A stretch of 28,299 nt of DNA, from positions 1-28,299 of the forward strand of contig CABUUK010000029.1 in the NCBI GenBank assembly GCA_902494765.1. The letters run 5' to 3'. The position numbers were made by a program, and so were the translations under genes. The notes beneath the pieces are model-generated. The model was not told the origin of the DNA. It worked only from the letters and a program-made list of their open reading frames with translations, and searched no databases. This DNA comes from an uncultured Collinsella sp. (GTDB lineage Bacteria > Actinomycetota > Coriobacteriia > Coriobacteriales > Coriobacteriaceae). Positions 1-8,356 of this stretch are shown piece after piece. The first letter of the stretch is position 1. Each line of letters starts with the position of its first letter.

Positions 1-26
1 ATTTGAGACAAGGTGACGTGAAACGA

Positions 27-131
27 AAGGGCGCTGACCTTCTGGTCGCGCCCTTGAAGTTGAACGTCAGATTGTCCAAATGCGGCCCGCGCAGCGCCGG
101 CCCGTTACGGCGTTTGGTAAAACGCCGTAAC
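27..131 (-). terminator. tandem hairpins downstream of the RGG protein gene
   Basis: Two hairpins follow the gene on the minus strand. The first pairs 104-115 with 120-131 (GTTACGGCGTTT against AAACGCCGTAAC, four-base loop) and overlaps the stop codon, but has no T-tract behind it. The second pairs 27-39 with 44-55 (AAGGGCGC, bulge, GACC against GGTCGCGCCCTT) and is followed on the minus strand by CGTTTCACG after a run of T. The second is the more likely intrinsic terminator. Confidence 0.6.
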
Positions 132-1042
132 TAAAAACGGTTGCCGCGGAAGCCGCCGCCGTTGCGGCCGCCACGATCGCCACCGCGACCGCCACGGTCG
201 TTACCACGGTTGCCGCCGAAGCCGCCACGGTTGCCACCGCGATCGCCATAGCCACCACGGTTGCCGCCAAAGCCGCCGCGACCGCCACGGTCGCCGCCAC
301 GGTCACCAAAACCGCCACGGCCGCCGCGATCGCCACCGCGACCGCCACGGTCGCCGCCACGGCCACCGCGGTCACCAAAGCCGCCACGGCCGCCTCGATC
401 GCCACCGCGACCGCCACGGTCGTCACGGCCGCCGCGAGGACCGCGGTCCTCGTCCAGGCCCATGGCGACAAGCGGAGCGATAACCTTATCGAGAGCGGCC
501 ATCAGCTCGGTGGCCTCCTCGTAAGAAAGCTCGGGCAGGAGCTTCTCCTTCTTGTTGGCAAGCTCGACCAGGCCCTCAGCGGCATCCTCGGCAGCGAAGA
601 CGACGATCTTGCGCATATCGCCCTCGGCGTCGTCGATACGGCCGACCAGATCGGCGGCCTCGGCCTCGGCCATCAGGCCATCGAGCTCACGGAGGCGCAT
701 GCCCAGCAGGTCGGACATTTCCTTCTGCTCCATCTTGGGCTTGAGGTCAAGAAGCTTGATGGCGCGCTCGATGTTCGCCATGCGCTCGGCCTTGGCCTCC
801 TCCTCCTTGGAAATAGCAAAGCGACGGCTACGCAGCAGGCGGGCGGCCTTCTGCATCTTGTCCATCAGCTCTTCGTCATCGTAATCAACGGCGGCCTTGA
901 CAACCTCGGCCTCCTCCTCGGCGGAAACCTCGTCAGCAGCCTCAACCTCGGCAGCTTCGGTCTCCACGGTCTCGACTGCCTCGACCTCGGCAGCCATGGT
1001 CTCGTTCTCGGTCTCGTTCATGATCTCTTCGTTCTCAGACAT
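131..1042 (-). CDS. MarR-like winged-helix protein with C-terminal RGG-repeat tail
   Basis: The 303-residue protein has three visible parts. Residues 1-60 are very acidic. Residues about 90-190 read like a MarR-type winged helix: a helix ending KLLDLKPKMEQKEMSDLLG, a recognition-helix-like RELDGLMAEAEAADLVGRI, then a wing-like stretch with D-x-x-x-D-M-R-K and a closing helix LSYEEATELMAALDKV. Residues 200-303 hold about 20 RGG triplets separated by D, N, F or Y. RGG tails usually bind RNA or mediate condensation; MarR domains bind DNA. The start is supported by AAGGAG seven bases before the ATG. It lies 152 bases downstream of a DHA2-type exporter on the same strand, and MarR proteins often control such exporters. 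The MarR assignment is from pattern only, and the true ligand (DNA or RNA) is unknown. The GC-rich antisense frames over the tail are shadows. Confidence 0.8.
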   Translation of the reverse strand: MSENEEIMNETENETMAAEVEAVETVETEAAEVEAADEVSAEEEAEVVKAAVDYDDEELMDKMQKAARLLRSRRFAISKEEEAKAERMANIERAIKLLDLKPKMEQKEMSDLLGMRLRELDGLMAEAEAADLVGRIDDAEGDMRKIVVFAAEDAAEGLVELANKKEKLLPELSYEEATELMAALDKVIAPLVAMGLDEDRGPRGGRDDRGGRGGDRGGRGGFGDRGGRGGDRGGRGGDRGGRGGFGDRGGDRGGRGGFGGNRGGYGDRGGNRGGFGGNRGNDRGGRGGDRGGRNGGGFRGNRF

Positions 1043-1194
1043 GAGACTCCTTCTTGGCCCTCTCGGGCATCATCGCCCCATTCGCGGGGCCCGTCGCGCA
1101 CTCTTTGCGCTTTAAACATTCATGCCTCTCGGCAAAACGTCCATTAGTTTATGGTGTCGCCATCCAATCTAGCTGCAGAATCTATGTGCACACA

Positions 1195-2610
1195 TTAATG
1201 CGACATGTGCGACTCGCGACGAGCGTACACCAGCGACGCCACGAACCCGACCACGGCAATTACAGCCGCCACACGCACGGCAGCTGCAAATCCAATCGCC
1301 TGGGCAACGTCGGTCGCAGCGCCAGCCGCGCCGGCGGTCGCCGCAGAACTCGAGAGCAGACCGATAAACAGCGACGGGCCAAACGACGCGGCAATCATAT
1401 TCCACGTGTTAAGCAATGCCGTTCCGTGAGGATGCTCAGCGGCAGGAAGCGTCTCCAAGCCGGCCGTCTGCGAGGGACTCAGCACCAGGCCGACTCCGGC
1501 ATACACCACAACGGTCAGCGCCACGACGACGCCGATGTTCATGCTTGCCGCCGTCATCGAGATTGCAGTCTGCCCCACGGCAATCAGGGCAAAGCCGACC
1601 GGCAGCAGCGGCCATGCGCCACGGGCGTCCATCACGCGTCCGCCCACAATCGAGGTCACGGCGTTGCAGGCAATCGCCGGCAAAATGAGCAGGCCCGCAA
1701 CAAGTGCGGTCATGCCGTAGGCACCTTCAAAATAGAGCGGCAACAAAACACTCATCGAGAACGTCGTCATCATCGACACCACCACAAGCAGGCACGCAGG
1801 CCAAAAGCGAACGCTCGCCATGGGACGCACGTTAAGCACCGGATGCTCGAGCTTGAGCTGACGGGCCGCAAACAGGCCGAGCAGCACAACGGCGGCGAAG
1901 AGCGTCGCGATGCCGGTGGTCAGATTGGTCGAGAACTCGCCTACGGAATACACAAATGCCGTAATGCCGGCGGCGAGCAAAACAACCGACAGAATATCAA
2001 GCGTGGTGTTCGAGCGCTCTCCGACATTCTGAACGAGCTTTACGCCCGCCGCAGCGACCGCAATACCGCCCACCAGCGGCACTACGAACACCGCCCTCCA
2101 GCCAAATAACGTGCACATTAGACCGCTGATCACGGGTCCAAACGCCGGCCCTAGCGTAATGCAGGCGCCGCCCAGGCTCAGATACAGACCGAGCTTCTCG
2201 CGCGGGGCGCAAGACAGCACCACGTTCATCATGAGCGGGAACAAGATGCCCGATCCCGCAGCCTGCAAAATACGACTTGGCAGCAAAACGCTAAACGACG
2301 GAGCGACCAGGCACAGGACTTCGCCGGCGACCATACATCCGCATGCGAAAAATAACAGCTTGCGCGTCGAGAAACGGCCGGACAGGAAGGCCATGATGGC
2401 CGTAAAGATCGACGTCGCGATCATGTAGCCCGAGACGAGCCACTGCGCCGTGGTAGCACTCACCGAAAAGGCTGTCATAATGTCGTGCAACGCCACGTTA
2501 ATGATGTTCTCGTTAAACGCGGCAACAAAGGCTGCAATATACATAACGACGAGAATCGCCGCGGTGGCCGATGGCGTTGCTTGAACTTGTTGCTGAGATT
2601 TGCTCCCCAT
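1195..2610 (-). CDS. MFS drug-type exporter, DHA2 (EmrB/QacA) family
   Basis: The 471-residue protein is a multi-pass membrane transporter. After a short polar N-terminus, hydrophobic helices begin near residue 18. The segment NENIINVALHDI near the first helix is typical of the DHA2 branch of the major facilitator superfamily. GRFSTRKLL is the loop 2-3 motif A, and GPAFGPVISGLM is the antiporter motif C. The family exports drugs, dyes or metabolites against protons; the substrate cannot be read from sequence. The start has AGGAAGGAA just upstream. The gene diverges from the deformylase gene at 2817 and is followed, 152 bases on, by the MarR-like RGG protein. That pairing resembles exporter-MarR regulatory couples, but the order and gap leave co-regulation as inference. 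Confidence 0.88.
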   Translation of the reverse strand: MGSKSQQQVQATPSATAAILVVMYIAAFVAAFNENIINVALHDIMTAFSVSATTAQWLVSGYMIATSIFTAIMAFLSGRFSTRKLLFFACGCMVAGEVLCLVAPSFSVLLPSRILQAAGSGILFPLMMNVVLSCAPREKLGLYLSLGGACITLGPAFGPVISGLMCTLFGWRAVFVVPLVGGIAVAAAGVKLVQNVGERSNTTLDILSVVLLAAGITAFVYSVGEFSTNLTTGIATLFAAVVLLGLFAARQLKLEHPVLNVRPMASVRFWPACLLVVVSMMTTFSMSVLLPLYFEGAYGMTALVAGLLILPAIACNAVTSIVGGRVMDARGAWPLLPVGFALIAVGQTAISMTAASMNIGVVVALTVVVYAGVGLVLSPSQTAGLETLPAAEHPHGTALLNTWNMIAASFGPSLFIGLLSSSAATAGAAGAATDVAQAIGFAAAVRVAAVIAVVGFVASLVYARRESHMSH

Positions 2611-2816
2611 GCATTTCCTTCCTCTTGGAACGACAGTCGCATCGCCCCAGAGGAACAGTCCAGGGCGAAAAAATGAGCCCTAGACTTACGCCAGACGCCG
2701 TACACGACGAATCTGGCAACATGGTCCAACATCGAAAGATTGTAACGCGGACGCACAGCTTTCCTTCCGCGCTATTATTAAAGGTCTACGAAAGCATGAG
2801 ACATGAGGAGCCCGCC

Positions 2817-3227
2817 ATGATTAAGCCCATCATGAAATCCGAGTTCTTTTTGCGCCTGCCTTCCGAAGACGCGGGACCCGACGATGCCGCGACCGGGCAG
2901 GACCTCCTGGATACACTCCACGAGCATGAGCACGAGTGCGTGGGCCTCGCCGCCAACATGATTGGCGTGCGCAAACGCATCATCTGCGTAAAGGACGGCA
3001 ACAGGACACTCCTGATGTATAACCCTCAAATTCTTGAGCAGGTCAATGCCTATCAGACGAGCGAAGGATGTCTCTCGCTGATCGGCGAGCGTCCCTGTAC
3101 CCGCTATCGCCGCATTAAGGTGGAGTATTTGGACGAGAACTTCGTCCACCGCATCAAAAACTTCTCGGGCTACACCGCCGAGATCATCCAACACGAAATC
3201 GACCACTGCAATGGCGTCGTGGTTTAG
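2817..3227 (+). CDS. def: peptide deformylase, short form
   Basis: The 136-residue protein carries the three deformylase motifs in order: GLAANM at residues 43-48, EGCLS at 83-87 with the metal ligand Cys85, and HEIDH at 126-130 with two metal-binding His and the catalytic Glu. The enzyme removes the formyl group from the N-terminal Met of new proteins. Motif 1 has AANM where classical enzymes have AAxQ; I recall this variant in short deformylases of Gram-positive gut bacteria, so it may be a subfamily trait. The start at 2817 is chosen because GAGGAG precedes this ATG at good spacing; the frame stays open upstream to 2571 without domain support. A LysR gene begins 36 bases after the stop. 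A second, degenerate paralogue lies at 16755-17174. Confidence 0.85.
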   Translation: MIKPIMKSEFFLRLPSEDAGPDDAATGQDLLDTLHEHEHECVGLAANMIGVRKRIICVKDGNRTLLMYNPQILEQVNAYQTSEGCLSLIGERPCTRYRRIKVEYLDENFVHRIKNFSGYTAEIIQHEIDHCNGVVV

Positions 3228-3263
3228 GCCACCTGCCAAAATGAGGGTACCGGAGGCCTCCCT

Positions 3264-4187
3264 ATGGATATCAGCCGCTTTGGCGAATTCGCCATCTTAG
3301 CGCAGTCACGCACGTTTCTTGATGCGGCGGAACTGCTTTTCATGTCGCAATCAACCCTCTCCAAGCACATCATGGCAATGGAGCACGAACTCGGCTGCAA
3401 GCTCATCGATCGAAGCCAGCGCCACGTAACACTCACCGCGCAAGGTGAAGCGCTCCTCCCCTATGCGCAAAAAATTGCGACGCTTCAGCACCGCTATCTT
3501 GCCGCCATTCAAATAGGCGCAGGTGAGCCGCTCGAGCACCTCACCGTAGGTTCTATCCCCATTATGGCCCCTTATGGGATCACGGACGCCGTCATCGATT
3601 TTCAGCAGGCGAACCCCTCATATTCTGTCGAGCTCATCGAAGGCGAGGGCGACACACTCAAGCGCATGCTCCTGCACGAGGACATTGACCTGGCCTTCAT
3701 CCGTGACAGCGGCGCCATCGAGCCGGAGTTCAAAAAGATTCCCTTTACGACCGACCGGCTCGTGGCCGTCCTTCCGCTCGACCATCCACTCGCCGAATGT
3801 GACACCGTCGAGATAGACGACCTTATCGACGAGAATTTCCTCATGCTTCCCCAAGGCTCGTTCGTAAGCGAGCTCGTCCTTTCCCTTTGTCGCGAAGCTG
3901 GATTTGGCCCACGTGTTACGTTCACCGGCAAACGAGCCGAGAACATCATCTCTCTTGTCGCACGCGGCGCCGGCGTCTCATTCCTCATGCGCAAGCCGGC
4001 GGAATCGCTCGCCAGCGGAAAGGTAGCCCTGGTGCCGCTCGAGCCCGCGACGACCTCCGAGGTCAGGCTCTACCTCAAGCGAAACGCCGCGCACTCGCAG
4101 GCGGTCGTCTCGTTCATCGGCTTCCTCCCCTACCGTCAGCTCCTGCAGGGCGACCGTGCGTCTTCCACCGCGACACGACCGTCATAA
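3264..4187 (+). CDS. LysR-family transcriptional regulator
   Basis: The 307-residue protein starts with a LysR winged helix-turn-helix (residues about 1-62; AAELLFMSQSTLSKHIMAME is the recognition region, followed by LTAQGEALL). A substrate-binding effector domain follows (about 88-295), with TVGSIPIM at its start. LysR proteins bind a small ligand and usually control a nearby gene. GGAGG precedes the ATG at 3264. It follows the deformylase gene by 36 bases and ends at a bidirectional terminator facing the PTS gene, so its target could be its own operon or the hydrolase-PTS cluster that converges on it. Neither is shown by the sequence. The C-terminus beyond about residue 295 is low-complexity. 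Confidence 0.88.
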   Translation: MDISRFGEFAILAQSRTFLDAAELLFMSQSTLSKHIMAMEHELGCKLIDRSQRHVTLTAQGEALLPYAQKIATLQHRYLAAIQIGAGEPLEHLTVGSIPIMAPYGITDAVIDFQQANPSYSVELIEGEGDTLKRMLLHEDIDLAFIRDSGAIEPEFKKIPFTTDRLVAVLPLDHPLAECDTVEIDDLIDENFLMLPQGSFVSELVLSLCREAGFGPRVTFTGKRAENIISLVARGAGVSFLMRKPAESLASGKVALVPLEPATTSEVRLYLKRNAAHSQAVVSFIGFLPYRQLLQGDRASSTATRPS

Positions 4188-4250
4188 TCCCTGCTGCTCC
4201 ACAACCGCAGACTTGTGTCCGCAAACACGCTGACAACGGCACAAAACACA

Positions 4251-4289
4251 AATATGCCTCGGGCGGCACGTCGCCGTCCGAGGCATATT
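4251..4289. terminator. bidirectional terminator between LysR and PTS genes
   Basis: AATATGCCTCGG (4251-4262) pairs perfectly with CCGAGGCATATT (4278-4289) across a 15-base GC-rich loop. The A-rich and T-rich ends give a U-tract for transcripts from either side, which suits its position between two convergent genes. Confidence 0.8.
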
Positions 4290-4310
4290 TAGTTAAAGTG
4301 CGCAGACAGA

Positions 4311-5753
4311 CTAGTCCACCGAGATGTTGAGCGCCTTACCGCCCTCGTCCTTCCTGGTACCGATCACCATAGCGGCGACAAGAGCCAGAACGAAAGCGAC
4401 CACACCGGAGATGACAAGGCCGATAAAGCCCATGTCGATGCCGGCAGGGTTAATAAAGCTCGGAAAACCGAGCGGGCCGGAGGCACCGAAGGCATAGAGT
4501 TTGGCACCCATGAGGCCGGCAATGGCGCCGCCTACACCAGCGGAAATAAAGGTTGCCCACATAAGACGCTTACGCGGCAGCAAGATGGCGTAAAGCGCAG
4601 GCTCGTTGACACCGAAAATCGAAGAGACAAGGGCGGGAATGTTGACGGCAGCATTTTCCTCGGAGTCCTTGGTTCGGATGACCATGCCAAGCACAGCACC
4701 GGCGATGGCACAACCGCCTGCATACACGAGCGGGTTAATGAGGTCATAGCCGTAGGTTGCGACATCGAGAAACCACAGCGGGATGATACCCCAGTGCAGG
4801 CCGAACATGACGAGCAGGCTCCAGAACGTACCGATGACGAAGCCGGCGATGGCGGGCTGGAAGTTGATGAGCATCAAGATGATCTGGGCAACGATGTTGG
4901 AGAGGACCGTCATGACCGGACCGACCACAAGCAGGCCAAGGATGCCGCAAATGAGGAGCGTCAGGATGTTGGAGAAGAACGAGCTCACAAGCGCGGGCAG
5001 CGCGTTAGAAAGGGCCTTGTGCACCTTGGAGGCAATCCAGACGATAAAGATCGCAGGCAGAATCGTCGATGAGTAATTCTGCATGATCAGCGGGATGCCA
5101 AAAATATCACCATAGACATTGGACTCGAAGACCGTGCCGGCGCCGAGCGTGTAGAGCGGATCTCCGCCCATAAGGGCAACGAGCGTCGGGTAGACGAGGA
5201 TACCACCGAGCGCCATTCCCATAACGGGCTTAAGTCCGAACTTCTTGGCCGACGTCCAGCCAATGATTAGCGGAAAGTAATAGAAGACCGAATCTCCGAT
5301 TGCCGAGAGCGTCACATACGTATTGCTGTCCTTGGCTAGCCAACCGGCAACCGTGCAGAGCGCGAGCATCGACTTGATAAAGCCACCGGCCATAAGCACG
5401 CCAAGAACCGGTTGCAGGATCTCGGAGATGATGGCAAGCAGACGCGAGAATGGATCGCCCTTTTTGACGTCGTCGCCCTCATCGATATCGAGTGCGGGTT
5501 TGGAGTCGAACCCGCCAATCTGAACAAGGTCGTTGTAGACGGCCTCGACAGTGGCACCAATCACGACCTGATACTGTCCGCCGGCCTGGATGACGTCAAC
5601 GACGCCCTTCGTCGCCTTAAGCTCATTGGTCTGGGCGAGCGATTCATCCTTGAGGTGGAAGCGGAGACGCGTAATGCAGTGGCTCACGTCTAACACATTG
5701 TCTCGACCACCGATCTTTGTGATGTTTTCATCGCAAAGCTTCTGGTATTTCAT
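4311..5753 (-). CDS. PTS transporter EIIBC, beta-glucoside/sucrose (glucose superfamily) type
   Basis: The 480-residue protein has an N-terminal EIIB domain (about 1-80) with the phosphorylated Cys26 in SHCITRLRF, then a membrane EIIC domain (about 105-470) with many hydrophobic helices. FGVNEPALYAILLPRKR corresponds to the conserved G-x-T-E-P-A-x-Y sugar-binding loop, with Asn in place of Thr. It should import and phosphorylate a sugar or glycoside. No EIIA domain follows, whereas BglF-type proteins usually carry one at the C-terminus, so phosphate must come from an EIIA encoded elsewhere. The start at 5753 has AAAGGAG upstream; the frame runs on to 6089 but that extension overlaps the previous gene. 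It is the last gene of a minus-strand cluster of three hydrolase-like proteins, separated from them by 193 bases that hold no gene. Confidence 0.88.
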   Translation of the reverse strand: MKYQKLCDENITKIGGRDNVLDVSHCITRLRFHLKDESLAQTNELKATKGVVDVIQAGGQYQVVIGATVEAVYNDLVQIGGFDSKPALDIDEGDDVKKGDPFSRLLAIISEILQPVLGVLMAGGFIKSMLALCTVAGWLAKDSNTYVTLSAIGDSVFYYFPLIIGWTSAKKFGLKPVMGMALGGILVYPTLVALMGGDPLYTLGAGTVFESNVYGDIFGIPLIMQNYSSTILPAIFIVWIASKVHKALSNALPALVSSFFSNILTLLICGILGLLVVGPVMTVLSNIVAQIILMLINFQPAIAGFVIGTFWSLLVMFGLHWGIIPLWFLDVATYGYDLINPLVYAGGCAIAGAVLGMVIRTKDSEENAAVNIPALVSSIFGVNEPALYAILLPRKRLMWATFISAGVGGAIAGLMGAKLYAFGASGPLGFPSFINPAGIDMGFIGLVISGVVAFVLALVAAMVIGTRKDEGGKALNISVD

Positions 5754-5946
5754 GGAATTCTCCTTTTTCTGAGCGGGGCATAGCGTAGATTTCATGCCTC
5801 CGTAGTCGACGTGGGAGGACAAGGAACCCGCTTCCCCCTTTGAAATCCGCGGACGCACGTACGCCCGGGATGGGAAACGGCAGAGAAGATGGAAGATGCC
5901 GATCACATGGCAGTGAGCCTCATTGGCCCATGCCACGCAATCAGGT

Positions 5947-7065
5947 CTACAGACGCGAAGCTGCTGCGCCGAGAAGTCTCGTCGTCTGGCAGAACTTGTC
6001 ACACAGACGTTCCGGTTCACCCTGGGGAATCTGAGTACGCTCGGTCTCAAAGGAGAGGCCGTACTCGCGTGCCGGAAGGAAATACTCAAAATAGCCGTTG
6101 GTGTAACCGCAGACTATTCCCTCGACCGGGCATTCGCGCTTCATGCGAATGCCCAGGTCGCTGCCAAGCTCACTCGGGAACACAAAGAGATGCAGGCCGC
6201 CCAGACTGATGACGGCACACTTAAGCGTGAGCGAAAAGTCATCATGGGCAACGGTGTGATAGAACGTCTGAGGCTCGATGCGGTCAAGAACGACCTCGCG
6301 ATCGAGCTTGATCTGGGAAATCGCCTCGGCAAGACCGGTCGAAACACGCTCAACCTCGGGAATGCCGCGTCCCTGGCGAAAATTGCGGTCGCTACAGTCG
6401 CCAGCAGCACCGACGACCATGGCCGGATAGTAACCAAGACTCTGAGCGAGCTTTTTGCCGGTAAGACCGGCGAGTTCGCTCGTGAGCTCCGTGCAGTCGG
6501 GTCCGACACAGGCAGAATGCACCGCCCAGTTCACAAAGCCCGCAAACGATTTGCCTTCGTCATCGAAGAACGACACCACGATAACCTCATTGTCGGCAAG
6601 CTCTCCGGGAATGATGCGGTTGTCGTAGAAACCGGTGATGACTTTTTTGCCCATGCGGCAGGTCGCAGGTCGCGCGTTGGCGCGGCACTCTTCGAAGCAT
6701 TGACAGATGGTATCGAGGAACCAGCGATAGTAGTCCTCGTTGAATTTTCCCGTCCACCAGCTGCGATGGTAGGCGACGATCGAAGTGTGGTCGTGCGTCG
6801 CGGAGAGCAGGACGCAATCACGGTCGATTCCGTAGCGCTCGGCGAGCATCGTCTTAACCTCCTCGGCCATGCTTTCCTCAAACTCGAGAGCATCGGCGTT
6901 GAAGAGAAAAACTTCGCGGTCGTCCTGTTGGAAAAGAATCGCGTTGGCGAAGACGTCGTCATGGACGCCTGTCGCAGGCTCCAGACGGTTGGGGAGGTTA
7001 CGGTATCCGATTAGATAGATGTCGCCTTGCGGGGTAATCTTGCGGCGTGCATGTCCGATATTCAT
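5947..7065 (-). CDS. neutral/alkaline ceramidase-like hydrolase (paralogue 1)
   Basis: The 372-residue protein resembles the N-terminal catalytic domain of neutral ceramidases. It has GHARRKITPQ and GVHDDVFANAILF near the start, then SATHDHTS (His91, His93) and NWAVHS (His183), which fit the zinc ligands. GAAGDCSDRN follows, with Ser225 at the position of the nucleophilic Ser in GDxSPN. All expected catalytic residues in this region are present. It lacks a signal peptide and is much shorter than secreted ceramidases of about 650 residues, so an intracellular amide hydrolase acting on another substrate is plausible. AAGGAG precedes the ATG. The gene starts 47 bases after a second ceramidase-like gene and is followed by the PTS gene. 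Substrate unknown. Confidence 0.72.
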   Translation of the reverse strand: MNIGHARRKITPQGDIYLIGYRNLPNRLEPATGVHDDVFANAILFQQDDREVFLFNADALEFEESMAEEVKTMLAERYGIDRDCVLLSATHDHTSIVAYHRSWWTGKFNEDYYRWFLDTICQCFEECRANARPATCRMGKKVITGFYDNRIIPGELADNEVIVVSFFDDEGKSFAGFVNWAVHSACVGPDCTELTSELAGLTGKKLAQSLGYYPAMVVGAAGDCSDRNFRQGRGIPEVERVSTGLAEAISQIKLDREVVLDRIEPQTFYHTVAHDDFSLTLKCAVISLGGLHLFVFPSELGSDLGIRMKRECPVEGIVCGYTNGYFEYFLPAREYGLSFETERTQIPQGEPERLCDKFCQTTRLLGAAASRL

Positions 7066-7112
7066 GCAAGTTCTCCTTTTTGTCGCGCCGCGTTCAAAGC
7101 GGCAAGGATGGT

Positions 7113-8330
7113 TTAGAGGAGGCGCTCATGGGAGCCGGCGGCAAAGCCGGAGTTCATGGCCTCATAGGTGATTTTCTCGTACGCATCGGGGGCCGGCAGA
7201 TACTTCTGCCCTCCGTTGACAAGCGTGGCAAAGAGCACGGGGCAGAATCGGGCGGCGCGCACGGCGGCGCCAAACGAGCTCGAAACCTCGGGCTGGATAC
7301 CAACGAACTCGGCATTTCCCAGCCGAAGTAAATAGACCCTCGTACGCTGTTCGCCTGCCGCATGAAACTCATAAGTTCGATGCGGGGCCAATGAGCAGAA
7401 GTCGGCGCGCGTCTGGGCGGGCAAAAGGACGTCGACCGTGCGAGCATCGACGCCGATGGCATCGTCCTCACGCGCCGCACGGACGGCCTCAATCAACGCA
7501 TCGCTCATAGCGCGACCCTGTCGATGCAGCATGCGATATCCACTCTCGTGAGCATCTAACGTTTGCTTCGCCCCGGTCGAATCGAACGCAACGGTCACGG
7601 CGCGCTCCGCCGGACTCTGATCCCCCGCGGCACCGGGCAGCAGCAACACGACTCCGCCCAATTCGCGCTCGAGAGCCGTGGCGGCAAAGCCAAAGAGGTC
7701 CCCGCTCACCAAGCGCTTCCCCTGAGAATCGTGCGATCCGTCGAGCACGGAAGACTGGACATCAGCCGTCGCAAGCATGGCAACGAGCCCGCCCTCGGCA
7801 TCCCTCGCAACAAGTATGGGCATCGCGTGGTCGGCAAACCCCTTGGGGTCTACTCCCAGCCACCAGCCGGCCGGCGTCTCAATGTCGCGGTTAACGTTCA
7901 CAGGACAGTAGCCCTCCGCCGAGGCGAGCGTGACAGAGCGAATGCCCGCAACCGCCTGCTCAACGGCCGCGCGTGTCGCGGCGATGAGCGCGGCACGATA
8001 GCGCTCATTTCGATCGCGGGCATCGGTGTCGGCCAGATGCCCAGGGGTGCGCACGTGAGGCGCAGAAAACGTGTGGGTCGGGACCACCCAAGAAAAGGCG
8101 CCGTCGCAATTGGAAACATCCTTGACAACCTCACGCAGATCGACGAGTAGGGCCGGAGCGATCGAGGTAACCTCAAGTGAAAGGATGCAAGCGCGCCGCC
8201 CCATCCCTTCGACCACGAAGGCACGGGCAAAGATTTCATGACGGAGTGCGTCGAAACCGTCGAACGGCAATACGTCCTCTAAGTTAATGGCCACCCGGGC
8301 GGCTCCGGCCTTCATCTCTCCCTTATCCAT
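7113..8330 (-). CDS. ceramidase-like protein (paralogue 2), with a zinc ligand apparently missing
   Basis: The 405-residue protein shares the ceramidase-like layout with its neighbour: GAARVAINLEDV near the start, RHEIFARAFVVEG, then VPTHTFSAP (His86), SGDLFGFAATALER, and GAAGDQSPAE with Ser239 at the nucleophile position. Where the family has a zinc-binding His (NWAVHS in the neighbour), this protein reads ATADVQSS, placing Asp190 there. Loss of a metal ligand may mean altered or lost catalysis. No signal peptide is seen. The start at 8330 has AAAGGAGG nine bases upstream; a second Met six codons in has a site too close to use. It begins 26 bases after the amidohydrolase gene, so the two are surely co-transcribed. 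Function is unknown beyond the fold. Confidence 0.65.
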   Translation of the reverse strand: MDKGEMKAGAARVAINLEDVLPFDGFDALRHEIFARAFVVEGMGRRACILSLEVTSIAPALLVDLREVVKDVSNCDGAFSWVVPTHTFSAPHVRTPGHLADTDARDRNERYRAALIAATRAAVEQAVAGIRSVTLASAEGYCPVNVNRDIETPAGWWLGVDPKGFADHAMPILVARDAEGGLVAMLATADVQSSVLDGSHDSQGKRLVSGDLFGFAATALERELGGVVLLLPGAAGDQSPAERAVTVAFDSTGAKQTLDAHESGYRMLHRQGRAMSDALIEAVRAAREDDAIGVDARTVDVLLPAQTRADFCSLAPHRTYEFHAAGEQRTRVYLLRLGNAEFVGIQPEVSSSFGAAVRAARFCPVLFATLVNGGQKYLPAPDAYEKITYEAMNSGFAAGSHERLL

Positions 8331-8356
8331 GGCGAACGCCCTCCTTTATCTGTCGC

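Noticed and set aside
261..524. Proline- and arginine-rich frame on the plus strand opposite the RGG tail
   Set aside because: It is the complement of the glycine-arginine repeats and has no start signals.
5754..5946. A BglG/LicT-type antiterminator site before the PTS gene
   Set aside because: Only a weak 7-bp inverted repeat (5788-5794 and 5841-5847) with a 46-base gap is present, and there is no antiterminator gene in the window.
5923..7014. A 363-codon plus-strand frame opposite ceramidase-like 1
   Set aside because: No domain seen and no ribosome site; the minus-strand frame has family motifs.
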